Assembly: GCF_018802765.1 (NCBI RefSeq)
Contig: NZ_CP069163.1
Span: 1,550,001-1,614,000, forward strand
Source of the DNA: Paludibacterium sp. B53371
GTDB lineage: Bacteria > Pseudomonadota > Gammaproteobacteria > Burkholderiales > Chromobacteriaceae
Length of the DNA: 64,000 bases
Direction: 5' to 3'
Shown: positions 47,135 to 55,948 of the stretch, one piece after another
Layout: every line of letters begins with the position of its first letter
Numbering within the stretch: the stretch's first letter is position 1
The notes under the pieces: generated by a model
The model's input: only the letters and a program-made list of their open reading frames with translations
Told to the model about the DNA's origin: nothing
Database searches by the model: none
Program-made: the position numbers and the translations under genes

Positions 47135-47773
47135 ATGCACATTGAATCGTCGCTGAAAAAATGGTTTTCCTGTCTTGCTCCGGCAGACCCGCCAAACAGC
47201 CAAGCCCTGCTGGATGACCTCCAGCGACAAGGCATTCAAACGGCGCAAGACATTCCCAGGTATGTCTGCGCTCTGGCAGAACAACTGGGGCGACACAAGC
47301 CGGAAGTGGTCGCGCAACATCTGATCGCCTTCAAGCAGGCCATTCATACATTCAAGTCGAATTTACCCAGTGACGGCAAGGAAGTCGCCGGCCCGGCCAA
47401 AGTGATGCAGGCTGTCCAGTCAGTGGATTTTGATGGCCTGGATTTGCGGGCGATGCGAGCGATCCGACAGTTTTGCCGCAGGAACGGAGCCCTGGAAACA
47501 CCGTATCGTCAGGATGTGGCGTTACATACATTGTCGCAAAACGAGTTCAGTACGCTTGGCCTGTGTATGGCGCAGGCACTGGCGATCAAGCGGTATCAGG
47601 CATGCTGCGGCGGTGATGCTCAAAGCATCAAGGCCAAGCTGAACGAGCCGGGGCAACAGTCGACTGCGCTCTACCAGAGTATTAGCGCCGATACAACGGC
47701 GCTCGGGGAGTGGGTGGAAAACACGAAAGACGTACTGCCGCATGGTTACGAGATATCTCCGTGTGCAAACTGA
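47135..47773 (+). CDS. Hypothetical protein
   Basis: A 212-residue soluble, mostly helical protein (LLDDLQRQGIQTAQDIPRYV, VVAQHLIAFKQAIHTFKSNL, AMRAIRQFCRRNGALETPY). No signal peptide or membrane segment. I do not recognise a family. Base composition is somewhat less GC-rich than its neighbours and it stands alone, which fits recent acquisition. The N-terminus is Ser/Asn/Ala/Pro-rich (LAPADPPNSQ), so a secreted effector is possible but unsupported. Confidence 0.6.
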   Translation: MHIESSLKKWFSCLAPADPPNSQALLDDLQRQGIQTAQDIPRYVCALAEQLGRHKPEVVAQHLIAFKQAIHTFKSNLPSDGKEVAGPAKVMQAVQSVDFDGLDLRAMRAIRQFCRRNGALETPYRQDVALHTLSQNEFSTLGLCMAQALAIKRYQACCGGDAQSIKAKLNEPGQQSTALYQSISADTTALGEWVENTKDVLPHGYEISPCAN

Positions 47774-47901
47774 AATCGGCGCTGTTCGCCTGTCTGCTGT
47801 CGGGCCATGGAGAGCGGGAAAAATGATGTCGGGCGCGCTGACTTGCCCCGTGTCAGGGAGGCCACCCACAATCGGCCTTTTCCTGCTCAGGTTCCGCGCC
47901 G

Positions 47902-48396
47902 ATGTTTATTGCCCACTTGCCTGCTGGCTATCTGCTGACTGTTCGACTGTATGCCCACCTCTGTCCTCAGCTTAACTGGCGACTTTTTTTGTGTGTCGGC
48001 CTGTTTGGTGCCATCGCCCCCGATCTGGATTTGCTGTACGGCTATCTGATCGATCAGGGCAGGGTCCACCATCACCGCTACCCCAGCCACTGGCCGGTGA
48101 GTTGGGGGCTGCTTTTACTCCTTGCCAGCCGCTGGCTGCACTGGCGCCGCTCGGTCGCCGCGATGCTGCTGCTGATTTTCAGCCTCAACGGCCTGCTGCA
48201 CCTGCTGCTGGATTCCGTGGTGGGCGATATTTGGTGGCTGGCACCCTGGCTGGACCGGCCCTTTGCCCTGGCCACGGTGAGCGCGCGTTATCAGCCCTGG
48301 TGGCTCAACTTTCTGCTGCATTGGTCGTTTCTGCTCGAACTGTTATTGCTGGCGCTGGCCTGGCGCAGGCTGCGCCGGCGCCGGTCCGGCGTCTGA
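47902..48396 (+). CDS. YdjM-like inner-membrane metal-dependent hydrolase
   Basis: A 164-residue membrane protein with about four hydrophobic segments. It has the YdjM/LexA-regulated hydrolase pattern: N-terminal FIAHLPAGYLL, then GAIAPDLDLLYGYLID and the His cluster GRVHHHRYPSHWP, likely metal ligands, followed by LNGLLHLLLDSVVGD. The biochemical activity is not established for the family. Confidence 0.75.
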   Translation: MFIAHLPAGYLLTVRLYAHLCPQLNWRLFLCVGLFGAIAPDLDLLYGYLIDQGRVHHHRYPSHWPVSWGLLLLLASRWLHWRRSVAAMLLLIFSLNGLLHLLLDSVVGDIWWLAPWLDRPFALATVSARYQPWWLNFLLHWSFLLELLLLALAWRRLRRRRSGV

Positions 48397-48427
48397 TATG
48401 ATTCAGTCATTTTTCAGAGAATCCGCC

Positions 48428-48997
48428 ATGGAAGACTGCCAGCGACTGCGCGCGATCGTGCGCCAAAACGCCACCTTCATGCAGGCCCTGACCCTGCTGC
48501 GCCAGCAGGCGCTGCCCGATGGCTGGATCGGGGCCGGTGCCGTGCGCTCGCTGGTGTGGGATGCGCTGACCGGGCAGCCGGACTGGCGCGTGCCGGGCGA
48601 CATGGATGTCTGCTATTTCGATGAGCGGGACCTGAGTGCCGACACTGAACGCGGCTATCAGGTCAGCCTGCGCACACTCTGCCCGGACTTGCCCTGGGAA
48701 GTCTGCAATCAGGCGAGGGTGCATCTGTGGTATCCCCAAGCCTTCGGCAAGACCGTTCCGCCGCTGCGCAATATGCATGAGGCCGTGGCCAGCTGGCCGG
48801 AGTATGCCACCTGCGTCGCCGTGCGCCTCACTGCGCAGGATGATATCGAGCTGCTGGCCCCGCATGGCCTGGAGGATCTGTTTGCCCTGCGTATTCGCCA
48901 CAATCCGGTCCGGGCCAGCCTGGCCGATTTCCGGCGCCGCCTGGCCAGCAAACGCTTTGATCAGCGCTGGCCAGGGGTGCACATCATCGAGCCCTGA
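48428..48997 (+). CDS. Nucleotidyltransferase-like protein (DUF925)
   Basis: A 189-residue protein with the DUF925 features WIGAGAVRSLVWDALTG and VPGDMDVCYFDERDLS, where Gly-Asp-x-Asp-Val is the nucleotidyltransferase metal motif. It continues WEVCNQARVHLWYPQ and HGLEDLFALRIRHNP. The substrate is unknown. The start at 48428 has only a weak binding site; an in-frame ATG lies at 48398. Confidence 0.8.
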   Translation: MEDCQRLRAIVRQNATFMQALTLLRQQALPDGWIGAGAVRSLVWDALTGQPDWRVPGDMDVCYFDERDLSADTERGYQVSLRTLCPDLPWEVCNQARVHLWYPQAFGKTVPPLRNMHEAVASWPEYATCVAVRLTAQDDIELLAPHGLEDLFALRIRHNPVRASLADFRRRLASKRFDQRWPGVHIIEP

Positions 48998-49061
48998 GTA
49001 TCACGTTTCTTGATCCAGCGCAGTGCCGGGACTTGACCGCAGGGGGCTGGCTGTTTAGTAT

Positions 49062-49096
49062 GCAAACAAATGTTTGAGTAGCGGACAATTGTTTGC
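49062..49096. promoter_or_regulatory. Inverted-repeat cluster before psuK
   Basis: CAAACAAATGTTTG (49063-49076) is a palindrome, and GCAAACAA (49062-49069) is also inverted as TTGTTTGC (49089-49096). Three related half sites within 35 bases end one base before the psuK ATG. psuK encodes its own helix-turn-helix, so this is a candidate autoregulatory operator. Confidence 0.55.
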
Positions 49097-49097
49097 C

Positions 49098-50195
49098 ATG
49101 ACCGAACGAGAGCAGGAAATTCTGGCGCTGCTGCGTCAAGACCCGCTGATCCCGCAACAGCAACTGGCGGACCAGCTGGGTATCAGTCGCTCCGCCGTGG
49201 CGGGGCATATCATGAACCTGATGCAGAAGGGCTATATCCTCGGCAAGGGATATATCCTGTCCAGCCAGCGCTACGTCGTTTTACTCGGCGGCGCCAATAT
49301 GGACATCCGCGGCAGCACCCCCGCACCGCTGCGCCTGGCCGATTCCAATCCCGGCAAGGTCAGCTGCTCCCCGGGGGGCGTGGCGCGCAATATCGCCGAA
49401 AACCTGGCCCGTCTGGGCGCCGATTGCCGGCTGATCAGCTGCGTAGGGGACGACCTCTATGGCCGCTCCCTGCTGGAAACCACTCAGCGCGCCGGTGTTG
49501 ACGTGCGCCCGTGCGTGGTGCTGCCCGATGCCGCCACCTCGACCTATCTGTCGATCCACGGCCCGGACGGCGACATGTCCATCGCCATCAACGATATGGA
49601 CATCCTGCAGCGCCTCGATGCCGCCACCCTGGCGCCGCAGCGCGAACTGGTGCGCCATGCCGGGCTGATCGTCGCCGATACCAACCTCACCCCCGAGGCG
49701 CTGGCCTGGCTATTTGCCGAAGCGCGCGACATTCCGGTCTTCGTCGATACCGTCTCTGCCTTCAAGGCCGAGCGCATCCGCCCCTGGCTGAGCCAGATCC
49801 ATACCCTCAAGCCCAACCGTCTGGAAGCCGCCACCCTGTCCGGCCTGCCGCTGGACAGCGCCACCGACGTAGCTGCTGTGGCGCACTGGTTCCATGACCA
49901 GGGGGTACGCCAGCTGATCCTCAGCATGGGCAGCGAGGGCGTGTACTACAGCAATGGCAGCCAGCAGGGCTGGAGCCCTGCGCCCAGCGTCGACATCGTC
50001 AACGCCACCGGCGCCGGGGATGCCCTGATGGCCGGTCTGGCCTGGGGCTGGCTGCAGGAACTGACACTGGCCGAGACCCTGCCACTGGCCCAGGCCTGCG
50101 CCGCACTGACCCTGAGCTGCGCAGCCACCAATAACCCGACCCTGTCGCTGGCCGCCGTCCAGCATCTGTCCCGAACCCTGACGCCTACGGAGTAA
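49098..50195 (+). CDS. psuK: HTH-PfkB pseudouridine kinase
   Basis: A 365-residue protein with an N-terminal winged HTH (EILALLRQDPLIPQQQLADQ, LGISRSAVAGHIMNLMQKGY) fused to a PfkB sugar kinase (LLGGANMDIRG, SPGGVARNIAENLARLGAD, DIVNATGAGDALMAGLAWG with the catalytic Asp). With psuG downstream the natural assignment is phosphorylation of pseudouridine to pseudouridine 5'-phosphate. The fused HTH suggests it also represses the operon. The start at 49098 was preferred over an upstream TTG. Confidence 0.9.
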   Translation: MTEREQEILALLRQDPLIPQQQLADQLGISRSAVAGHIMNLMQKGYILGKGYILSSQRYVVLLGGANMDIRGSTPAPLRLADSNPGKVSCSPGGVARNIAENLARLGADCRLISCVGDDLYGRSLLETTQRAGVDVRPCVVLPDAATSTYLSIHGPDGDMSIAINDMDILQRLDAATLAPQRELVRHAGLIVADTNLTPEALAWLFAEARDIPVFVDTVSAFKAERIRPWLSQIHTLKPNRLEAATLSGLPLDSATDVAAVAHWFHDQGVRQLILSMGSEGVYYSNGSQQGWSPAPSVDIVNATGAGDALMAGLAWGWLQELTLAETLPLAQACAALTLSCAATNNPTLSLAAVQHLSRTLTPTE

Positions 50196-50200
50196 ACACC

Positions 50201-51121
<921 letters not shown>

Positions 51122-51134
51122 TCTAAGCCGCAAT

Positions 51135-51195
51135 AGGACGGGGTCAGGTCTTGTATTTTGCATTCCGCGCAAAATACAAGACCTGACCCCGTCCT
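51135..51195. repeat. 27-bp-arm inverted repeat, copy 1
   Basis: A perfect inverted repeat with arms 51135-51161 and 51169-51195 and a 7-base loop. The core GGGGTCAGGTCTTGTATTTT is shared with the copy at 59994-60055. It lies between the convergent stops of psuG and tag and could end both transcripts, but its repetition suggests a mobile REP-like element. Confidence 0.85.
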
Positions 51196-51208
51196 TTATC
51201 CTTGTTTA

Positions 51209-51781
51209 TCAGTCGGTGCGGTGAGGGTAGAGCTGACAGCCCGGGTCGTGGTCATTCACCACGCCGGTGGCCTGAAGGTAGGCATAGATGATGGTCGAGC
51301 CGACAAAGCGCATGCCGGCCCGTTTGAGTTCGCGGCTGATCTGGTCCGACAGCGGGCTGGTGGCCAGTGACTGAAACTGTCCGGCCGGCTGGATTTGCAC
51401 CTGGCCGCCGACATGGCTCCACAGCCAGGTGTCAAAGGAACCATGCTCGCGCTGCAGGGCCAGAAACACCCGTGCATTGTCACGCGTACTGCTGACCTTG
51501 GCCCGGTTGCGGATGATGCCCGGGTCCTGCAGCGCCAGGGCCAGCTCTTCATCGCTCATGGCCGCCACCCTGGCCGGGTCAAAGCCATGAAACACCCGCC
51601 GGTAGCCTTCGCGCCGCTTGAGAATGGTGAACCACGACAAGCCGGCCTGCGCGCCCTCCAGAATCAGCATCTCGAACAAATGACGGTCATCGTGTTGAGC
51701 ACGACCCCACTCCTGATCGTGGTAGGCCTGATACAGCGGGTCGGTGCTGCACCAGCGGCAGCGTGCGGGTTGGGCATGCAT
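51209..51781 (-). CDS. tag: DNA-3-methyladenine glycosylase I
   Basis: Tag excises 3-methyladenine from alkylated DNA. The 190-residue protein has the zinc ligands and signature CRWCSTDPLYQAYHDQEWG and HDPGC, plus EMLILEGAQAGLSWFTIL. GGAG precedes the ATG at 51781; an in-frame ATG 16 codons upstream adds no family sequence. Confidence 0.95.
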   Translation of the reverse strand: MHAQPARCRWCSTDPLYQAYHDQEWGRAQHDDRHLFEMLILEGAQAGLSWFTILKRREGYRRVFHGFDPARVAAMSDEELALALQDPGIIRNRAKVSSTRDNARVFLALQREHGSFDTWLWSHVGGQVQIQPAGQFQSLATSPLSDQISRELKRAGMRFVGSTIIYAYLQATGVVNDHDPGCQLYPHRTD

Positions 51782-51806
51782 GTTTGGCTCCAATGGGATA
51801 CACCGC

Positions 51807-52649
51807 TCAGATTTTGACACCCAGCTCACGCAGCCGCTCGGCCAGATACGCCCGCGCCGTATAACGCGAAGACAGCACGACCTCCGGGCGCGGATGCAGA
51901 AACAGCGGCAGCGAGATGCGACTCTTGCGCGCGCCTTCCCCAGTCGGGTTCACCACCCGGTGCTGGGTGGAGGGGTAGTAGCCGGCAGAAGCCTCTTGCA
52001 GCATGTCGCCGATATTCACCACCAGCGTGCCGAAGTCGCATGGCACATCGATCCATGCGCCGTCCTTGTCCTGCACCTGCAGGCCCGGCTCATTCGCCGC
52101 CGGCAGAATCGTCAGCAAGTTGATATCGCCATGGGCTGCCGCCCGCAGCGAACCGGCCGGCTCCTGGCCGGTCAGCGGCGGATAGCGCAGCACCCGCAGC
52201 AAGGTCTGCTGGCTGTCAGCGATCATCTGTGACAGTGGCTCGGTGTAATGTGCGGCAATCTCGGCCGGCGTGTATTGCTCGACCCAGCCCAGCAGCTCCT
52301 GCGCCAGCCCGTTGGCAATGCGGTAGTACTCAACGGCATCGGCCTTGAGTCCTGGCGGAATGCGACCCCAGGGGTAAATGTGGAAGTATTCCTTGATGTC
52401 CTTGACGCTGGCGCCTTTGGCGGTTTCCGAGACCTCGGGTGAGAACCAGCCATCCTGCTTTTCGACGGAAAAGGCGTAATCGTGTTTTTCGCTGCTGTTG
52501 AAGAACGCCAGCCAGTCGGCATAGATCTTCTCGACCAGGGCTTGCGGGATCGGGTGGTTGGTCAGTACGCCGAAGCCGGTTTCGTGCAGCGAACGGGTAA
52601 ATTGCGCCGCTGCATCCGGGGCGCGGTAATCGACAACGCGGACATTCAT
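51807..52649 (-). CDS. 2-oxoglutarate/Fe(II) dioxygenase
   Basis: A 280-residue isopenicillin-N-synthase-like oxygenase. Iron ligands are H and D in AAAHGDINLLT and the distal His in STQHRVVNP; the 2-oxoglutarate Arg-x-Ser is in ARKSRISLPLF. The N-terminal DIOX domain reads FTRSLHETGFGVLTNHPIP. The start at 52649 is where family similarity starts. The substrate is not predictable. Confidence 0.88.
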   Translation of the reverse strand: MNVRVVDYRAPDAAAQFTRSLHETGFGVLTNHPIPQALVEKIYADWLAFFNSSEKHDYAFSVEKQDGWFSPEVSETAKGASVKDIKEYFHIYPWGRIPPGLKADAVEYYRIANGLAQELLGWVEQYTPAEIAAHYTEPLSQMIADSQQTLLRVLRYPPLTGQEPAGSLRAAAHGDINLLTILPAANEPGLQVQDKDGAWIDVPCDFGTLVVNIGDMLQEASAGYYPSTQHRVVNPTGEGARKSRISLPLFLHPRPEVVLSSRYTARAYLAERLRELGVKI

Positions 52650-52793
52650 CGGGGTGGATTTCCTGAGAGATAAGGCGCCGCCAGGCAAGAACGGGACGGG
52701 CGCCAGCGGCGCATTGTAACGACAAAAGCATGAGTGGCCAAGCCGATGGCATATCCGGCCGGGGCGGGGAGATCGCCCCGGCGCGTACCACAA

Positions 52794-53330
52794 TCAACCA
52801 AATTTGGCTGCGTGTTGCTGCAGTGCCTGCAGCAACAGCCGCACGTTTTCCTGAATCTTGCCGTCGGTCAGATTACCGTCGGCATCGAACTGACCGGCAA
52901 AGGCGTTGGCAAACACCTCCGGTTTGTTGAGCAGATGCAGATCAAGAAATACGCACACCTGGCGCAGATGCAGCTGGGCACGCGAACTGCCCATGCCACC
53001 GGCAGCCCCCATCATGGCCGCCGGTTTGCCCGCCAGCAGCTTGTTGCCTTCGGCTCGCGATGCCCAGTCCAGCGCATTCTTCAATGCTGGTGCCAGCGAG
53101 TAGTTGTATTCGGTACAGCCAAACAGCAAGGCATCGGCCGCATCGATCTGGGCCAGCAAGGTCTGTACCGCCGGCGGTTGGGTCGACAGATCGCTGTTAT
53201 AGAACGGCACCTCATGCAGATCGGCAATGGTGATCTGCATGCCTTGCGGTGCATTGGCCTGGGCGTAACGCAGCAAACCCATATTGGTGGACTGGCGGCG
53301 CAGACTGCCGCAAATGGCGAGAACCTGCAT
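52794..53330 (-). CDS. NAD(P)H-dependent FMN reductase
   Basis: A 178-residue flavodoxin-fold reductase with the FMN phosphate loop ICGSLRRQSTN and EYNYSLAPALKNALDWASR. It resembles ChrR/SsuE-type quinone or FMN reductases. AAGGAGCC lies upstream of the ATG. It is transcribed toward the oxygenase gene. Confidence 0.9.
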   Translation of the reverse strand: MQVLAICGSLRRQSTNMGLLRYAQANAPQGMQITIADLHEVPFYNSDLSTQPPAVQTLLAQIDAADALLFGCTEYNYSLAPALKNALDWASRAEGNKLLAGKPAAMMGAAGGMGSSRAQLHLRQVCVFLDLHLLNKPEVFANAFAGQFDADGNLTDGKIQENVRLLLQALQQHAAKFG

Positions 53331-53734
53331 GTGGGGCTCCTTGTCGGGTGGTAAAAGGACGTGGTGGTTTACTCAGCATAGTGCATGAGGGACGGGGCGC
53401 GGGGTTGTGATTTACCCCTGGGCGGGAACTAAGCTGCGCATGGCTGAATGCGCGATCTGCTCAGGATCAGATATGTGACAGTATGTGGCAGAAGTGCTGC
53501 ACAGCTCTTGCAGTGTCCGACTGATGGGGTGACTGGGTTTGTTGTGTAAGTGGCTGAAATGGAAAGGTAAAGTAAGTAATGTCTGTGGCATTGAGCGTTT
53601 TTTATGAATAATTAAAAGGCATTCTTTAATTAGATGGAGTAGAAAGCCTAAGTCGTTTTCACTTAAAGTCACAATAGAATGACCTTTAGGGAAAACCTTG
53701 CAGCTTAAGAGTTTTAATTAAAAAGTGTAAGTGA
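53331..53734. other. AT-richer non-coding lead-in to the accessory island
   Basis: About 400 bases with a clear drop in GC compared with both sides. It holds a 12-base palindrome TTTTAATTAAAA (53712-53723). No convincing gene is seen; a minus-strand frame at 53412-53672 lacks similarity and a good start. A stop at 53732-53734 closes the toxin reading frame upstream, so the rest of that protein is missing. Confidence 0.6.
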
Positions 53735-53761
53735 GGGAATCCAGCAGCGATTGCGCGAGGG

Positions 53762-54172
53762 ATGGGTGATCTCAATGCCCGTCAAGCGGCAGCTCTTGAG
53801 GAGCTGCCAGGGTTTGGCTCACAGACAATTCTTCATAAGTCATTTGGTCAACGAGACTTGGCAGCTCTTTCGGCTGCCACAGGCGACGAATTTGCAATGT
53901 TCAGCGCAGGTGGTCGGCGTTTGGTCATGCGCGGTGATTTTGAATCTGTTCCCATAACACCAGAAATTGCTGCTGACTTGGCTAGTAAAGGTTGGCGCTG
54001 GTCTAGCCACGTCCATCCAGGATTCGATACCGGTGTGCTGAGGTCCTCACTTGGAGACCAAGTGGTATTGGGAGGCATGCAGGGAAATCAAAGTGCGATA
54101 TTTAATTCTATGGGCCAACGTGCAATTTTCACGCCGGCCGGCGACAGTTTGAATGGGTGGATACCATGGTAA
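53762..54172 (+). CDS. Orphan polymorphic-toxin C-terminus with JAMM-like motif
   Basis: A 136-residue protein; the frame is open from 53735. The start has no normally spaced ribosome binding site, and the sequence reads as the tail of a larger protein. His83-x-His85-Pro86 (SSHVHPGFD) followed by Ser96-x-x-Asp99 (SSLGD) fits the JAB/JAMM metalloprotease zinc motif HxHP...SxxD. Glu43 in TGDEFAMF could be the catalytic Glu. JAB-like domains are known as toxin tips of CDI/Rhs-type polymorphic toxins. The stop overlaps the next start, as in toxin-immunity pairs. Toxin function and JAMM assignment are inferences. Confidence 0.55.
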   Translation: MGDLNARQAAALEELPGFGSQTILHKSFGQRDLAALSAATGDEFAMFSAGGRRLVMRGDFESVPITPEIAADLASKGWRWSSHVHPGFDTGVLRSSLGDQVVLGGMQGNQSAIFNSMGQRAIFTPAGDSLNGWIPW

Positions 54173-54432
54173 AACCAAGAGTTCTCCGCATTCCTGATAT
54201 GGAACCTATTGCGAAAGAGGTGATGCATAATGCATTGACAGGCTATATCCCCCCCACGGAAGAGCAGAAAAAGCACTTAACGCTAGGAAAAGTTCTTACA
54301 GATACCGAGGGCGTTTTCGAGCTATACGTTCCAGCAGATCGTCCACAGGATGCAACCGTTATTAGTCGCGTAACGATTGACAGGATGACTGGTGGGGTGA
54401 AGGTAGAGGTCTTTCTTACACCCCAAAATTGA
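54166..54432 (+). CDS. Putative immunity protein of the JAMM-like toxin
   Basis: An 88-residue soluble protein (KPRVLRIPDMEPIAKEVMHN, GVFELYVPADRPQDATVISR) starting inside the last codons of the toxin frame. No family was recognised. Small size, lack of signal peptide and position immediately after a toxin C-terminus are the usual features of a cognate immunity gene. It could instead be an unrelated small protein. Confidence 0.5.
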   Translation: MVKPRVLRIPDMEPIAKEVMHNALTGYIPPTEEQKKHLTLGKVLTDTEGVFELYVPADRPQDATVISRVTIDRMTGGVKVEVFLTPQN

Positions 54433-54481
54433 TGCTGCCCTAGTCATCTTCAATGTCGCCGCATCGGTGGCCATTGTGTAG

Positions 54482-54634
54482 CTAGCCCAAAGCCAGGGCG
54501 GGCAGGCCAGAGGCCTTGCTCGCGTGTTGAGTACGAACTCCTATCCGAAGTGGGGGTATGGTGGCTATCGGCAATTTACAGGAACGACAAGCTCGTTCTC
54601 CCGTGACTGGATCGTGCCTGGATGGAGTAACTGA
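54482..54634 (+). pseudogene. Remnant of a second toxin C-terminus
   Basis: An open frame without its own start, following an in-frame TAG at 54479-54481. It encodes about 50 residues ending STNSYPKWGYGGYRQFTGT then SSFSRDWIVPGWSN. The Gly/Tyr/Trp-rich character and the TGATG junction with the next gene suggest the very end of a polymorphic toxin whose N-terminus has been lost. Too short for a firm family assignment. Confidence 0.4.
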
Positions 54635-54969
54635 TGAGTACTGCTGACGCACAATTCGTACAGGCCGTTGTCGCGGAAGCGAAGCAAAGTGGTCGTACAT
54701 TCTCAAGGGACGTGCTTAAGGGCTGTTACTGCGCTGACCTTAAATTGTGTGGAGCGACGGAATTGCCAGCTGTTTCCGAAAAGTGGATTGACCTCTATAT
54801 TGCTATCGACCCAAACAGCGTTAACTCAGAGCTTGCCGAAGTGTGGCAGACGGCCCCGCGAGTGAGCGGTGTAAATGGTCTTCCCTATCAACGTTCGATT
54901 TGGTCCCAAGAGGTTACGATTTATCAAACGATTCCCCAGGCAGCAATTATTGGACCTGTAAAACCATGA
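54634..54969 (+). CDS. Putative immunity or toxin-associated protein
   Basis: A 111-residue protein (MSTADAQFVQAVVAEAKQSG, KWIDLYIAIDPNSVNSELAE, ending YQTIPQAAIIGPVKP). The ATG overlaps the preceding stop (TGATG), so it is coupled to the toxin-like remnant. No family was recognised. Several Cys (KGCYCADLKLCG) could bind metal. Immunity for the remnant toxin is the simplest explanation. Confidence 0.5.
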   Translation: MSTADAQFVQAVVAEAKQSGRTFSRDVLKGCYCADLKLCGATELPAVSEKWIDLYIAIDPNSVNSELAEVWQTAPRVSGVNGLPYQRSIWSQEVTIYQTIPQAAIIGPVKP

Positions 54970-55307
54970 ATGATACTGACAAAGATTTGCGTGACATTCG
55001 GGAAAGAGTGTCGGAATTTTTGACGCCTCTTTATGCCCGGAAAATAATTGATAAAGTGGCATTTGAAAATCTAGAAAATTGTGTGCGTTGTTTTGCTCGG
55101 AAGATAAAGGGGTCTGAGCTTGTGCCTAGATCAGTACTTAATGAGATCAAGGTGACGATTGGTGTATTGCGCGCAGAGGCGCACTGCTTGGGCGCTGAGG
55201 CGTCGATTACGATTGACATGGCCAACCGCCTAGAGATGATCCTCGATTTAATTTTGCGTGGTGAGTCGCCTGATGATCGCATTCCTGGCGTTCCAAGGAT
55301 TATTTGA
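54966..55307 (+). CDS. Hypothetical helical protein in the immunity array
   Basis: A 113-residue helical protein (DTDKDLRDIRERVSEFLTPL, VLRAEAHCLGAEASI, NRLEMILDLILRGESPDD) overlapping the previous gene by 4 bases (ATGA) and the next by 1 base (TGATG). Unrecognised; the start at 54966 is set by the overlap. Probably a further immunity-type protein. Confidence 0.5.
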   Translation: MNDTDKDLRDIRERVSEFLTPLYARKIIDKVAFENLENCVRCFARKIKGSELVPRSVLNEIKVTIGVLRAEAHCLGAEASITIDMANRLEMILDLILRGESPDDRIPGVPRII

Positions 55308-55738
55308 TGGTTGCGAAATATTACGTTTCTTCGATTAATCCACAAGCGCAGATAGACGTTAATGGCTTTGAATGCTTAGATCCAAATTTGCACATGATTG
55401 AATGGTTGGGCAGGGGAAAAGAAATTCGTTAGCTTGTTGTTATGGATGTCGAGTCTGAGTTGTATGCTCAGGACAAAAATGCACAAGTACTCTCTGTTGA
55501 CTGCATCGGAGAACCGGGATATGAGACAAAAATAAAGCGCCAAAATTTCGGCCCCGCAGGAATTCTCAGCCAATTTTCGCTTACGTTGCCGCTGCGCATT
55601 CGCGTGAGGACAAGCGGCGGCGATGTATGGATTTTATTAGTTATGCAAAACTACAGTGCAGTCGATTTGGATGTGCCTGGGCAGCGAAAATTGACTCTAA
55701 ATTTCAAAATTGTAGGACAGCCTAAAATTGAGACGTGA
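55307..55738 (+). pseudogene. Small gene interrupted by an in-frame TAG
   Basis: The ATG at 55307 overlaps the previous stop and encodes 41 residues (VAKYYVSSINPQAQIDVNGF, ending GRGKEIR) before TAG at 55430-55432. The same frame continues directly with LVVMDVESELYAQDKN and runs about 100 more residues to 55738, including VLSVDCIGEPGYETKIKRQ and VRTSGGDVWILLVM. Both halves look like one protein of about 143 residues; a CAG to TAG change would explain the break. Alternatively the second part (ATG at 55442) is a separate gene. Probably an immunity-type protein. Confidence 0.5.
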
Positions 55739-55854
55739 AAAGGGCCTTGTTGCATAAGTGTCGCGTCCCGTCGGCGATGTTGATGGTGCATGGGGCACTT
55801 GGCTACCGTGCCACCAATCCATCTGACCATTCCTCTCTGATTATTGCTTGAGAG

Positions 55855-55945
55855 TGATATTGTCCTACTATCACGCCTATGTGATTTTTTTGTTTGAAAT
55901 TATCGCTTCAGGGTGATATTGTGTAGATATCATTCTGGAGTGATA
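55855..55945. promoter_or_regulatory. Duplicate operator of hipBA
   Basis: TGATA-N9-TATCA occurs twice with identical spacing (55855-55873 and 55914-55932), both spacers starting TTGT, and a further TGATA lies at 55941-55945. The centres are 59 bases apart, about 5.5 helical turns. HipB of E. coli binds TATCC-N8-GGATA repeats, so the layout fits. The second copy abuts the hipB ribosome binding site (GGAG). Confidence 0.7.
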
Positions 55946-55948
55946 TGC

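Noticed and set aside
53412-53672. An 86-codon minus-strand frame in the AT-rich lead-in
   Set aside because: The first 25 residues look protein-like, but the rest is not, and no ribosome binding site or relative was evident. It might be a decayed fragment.
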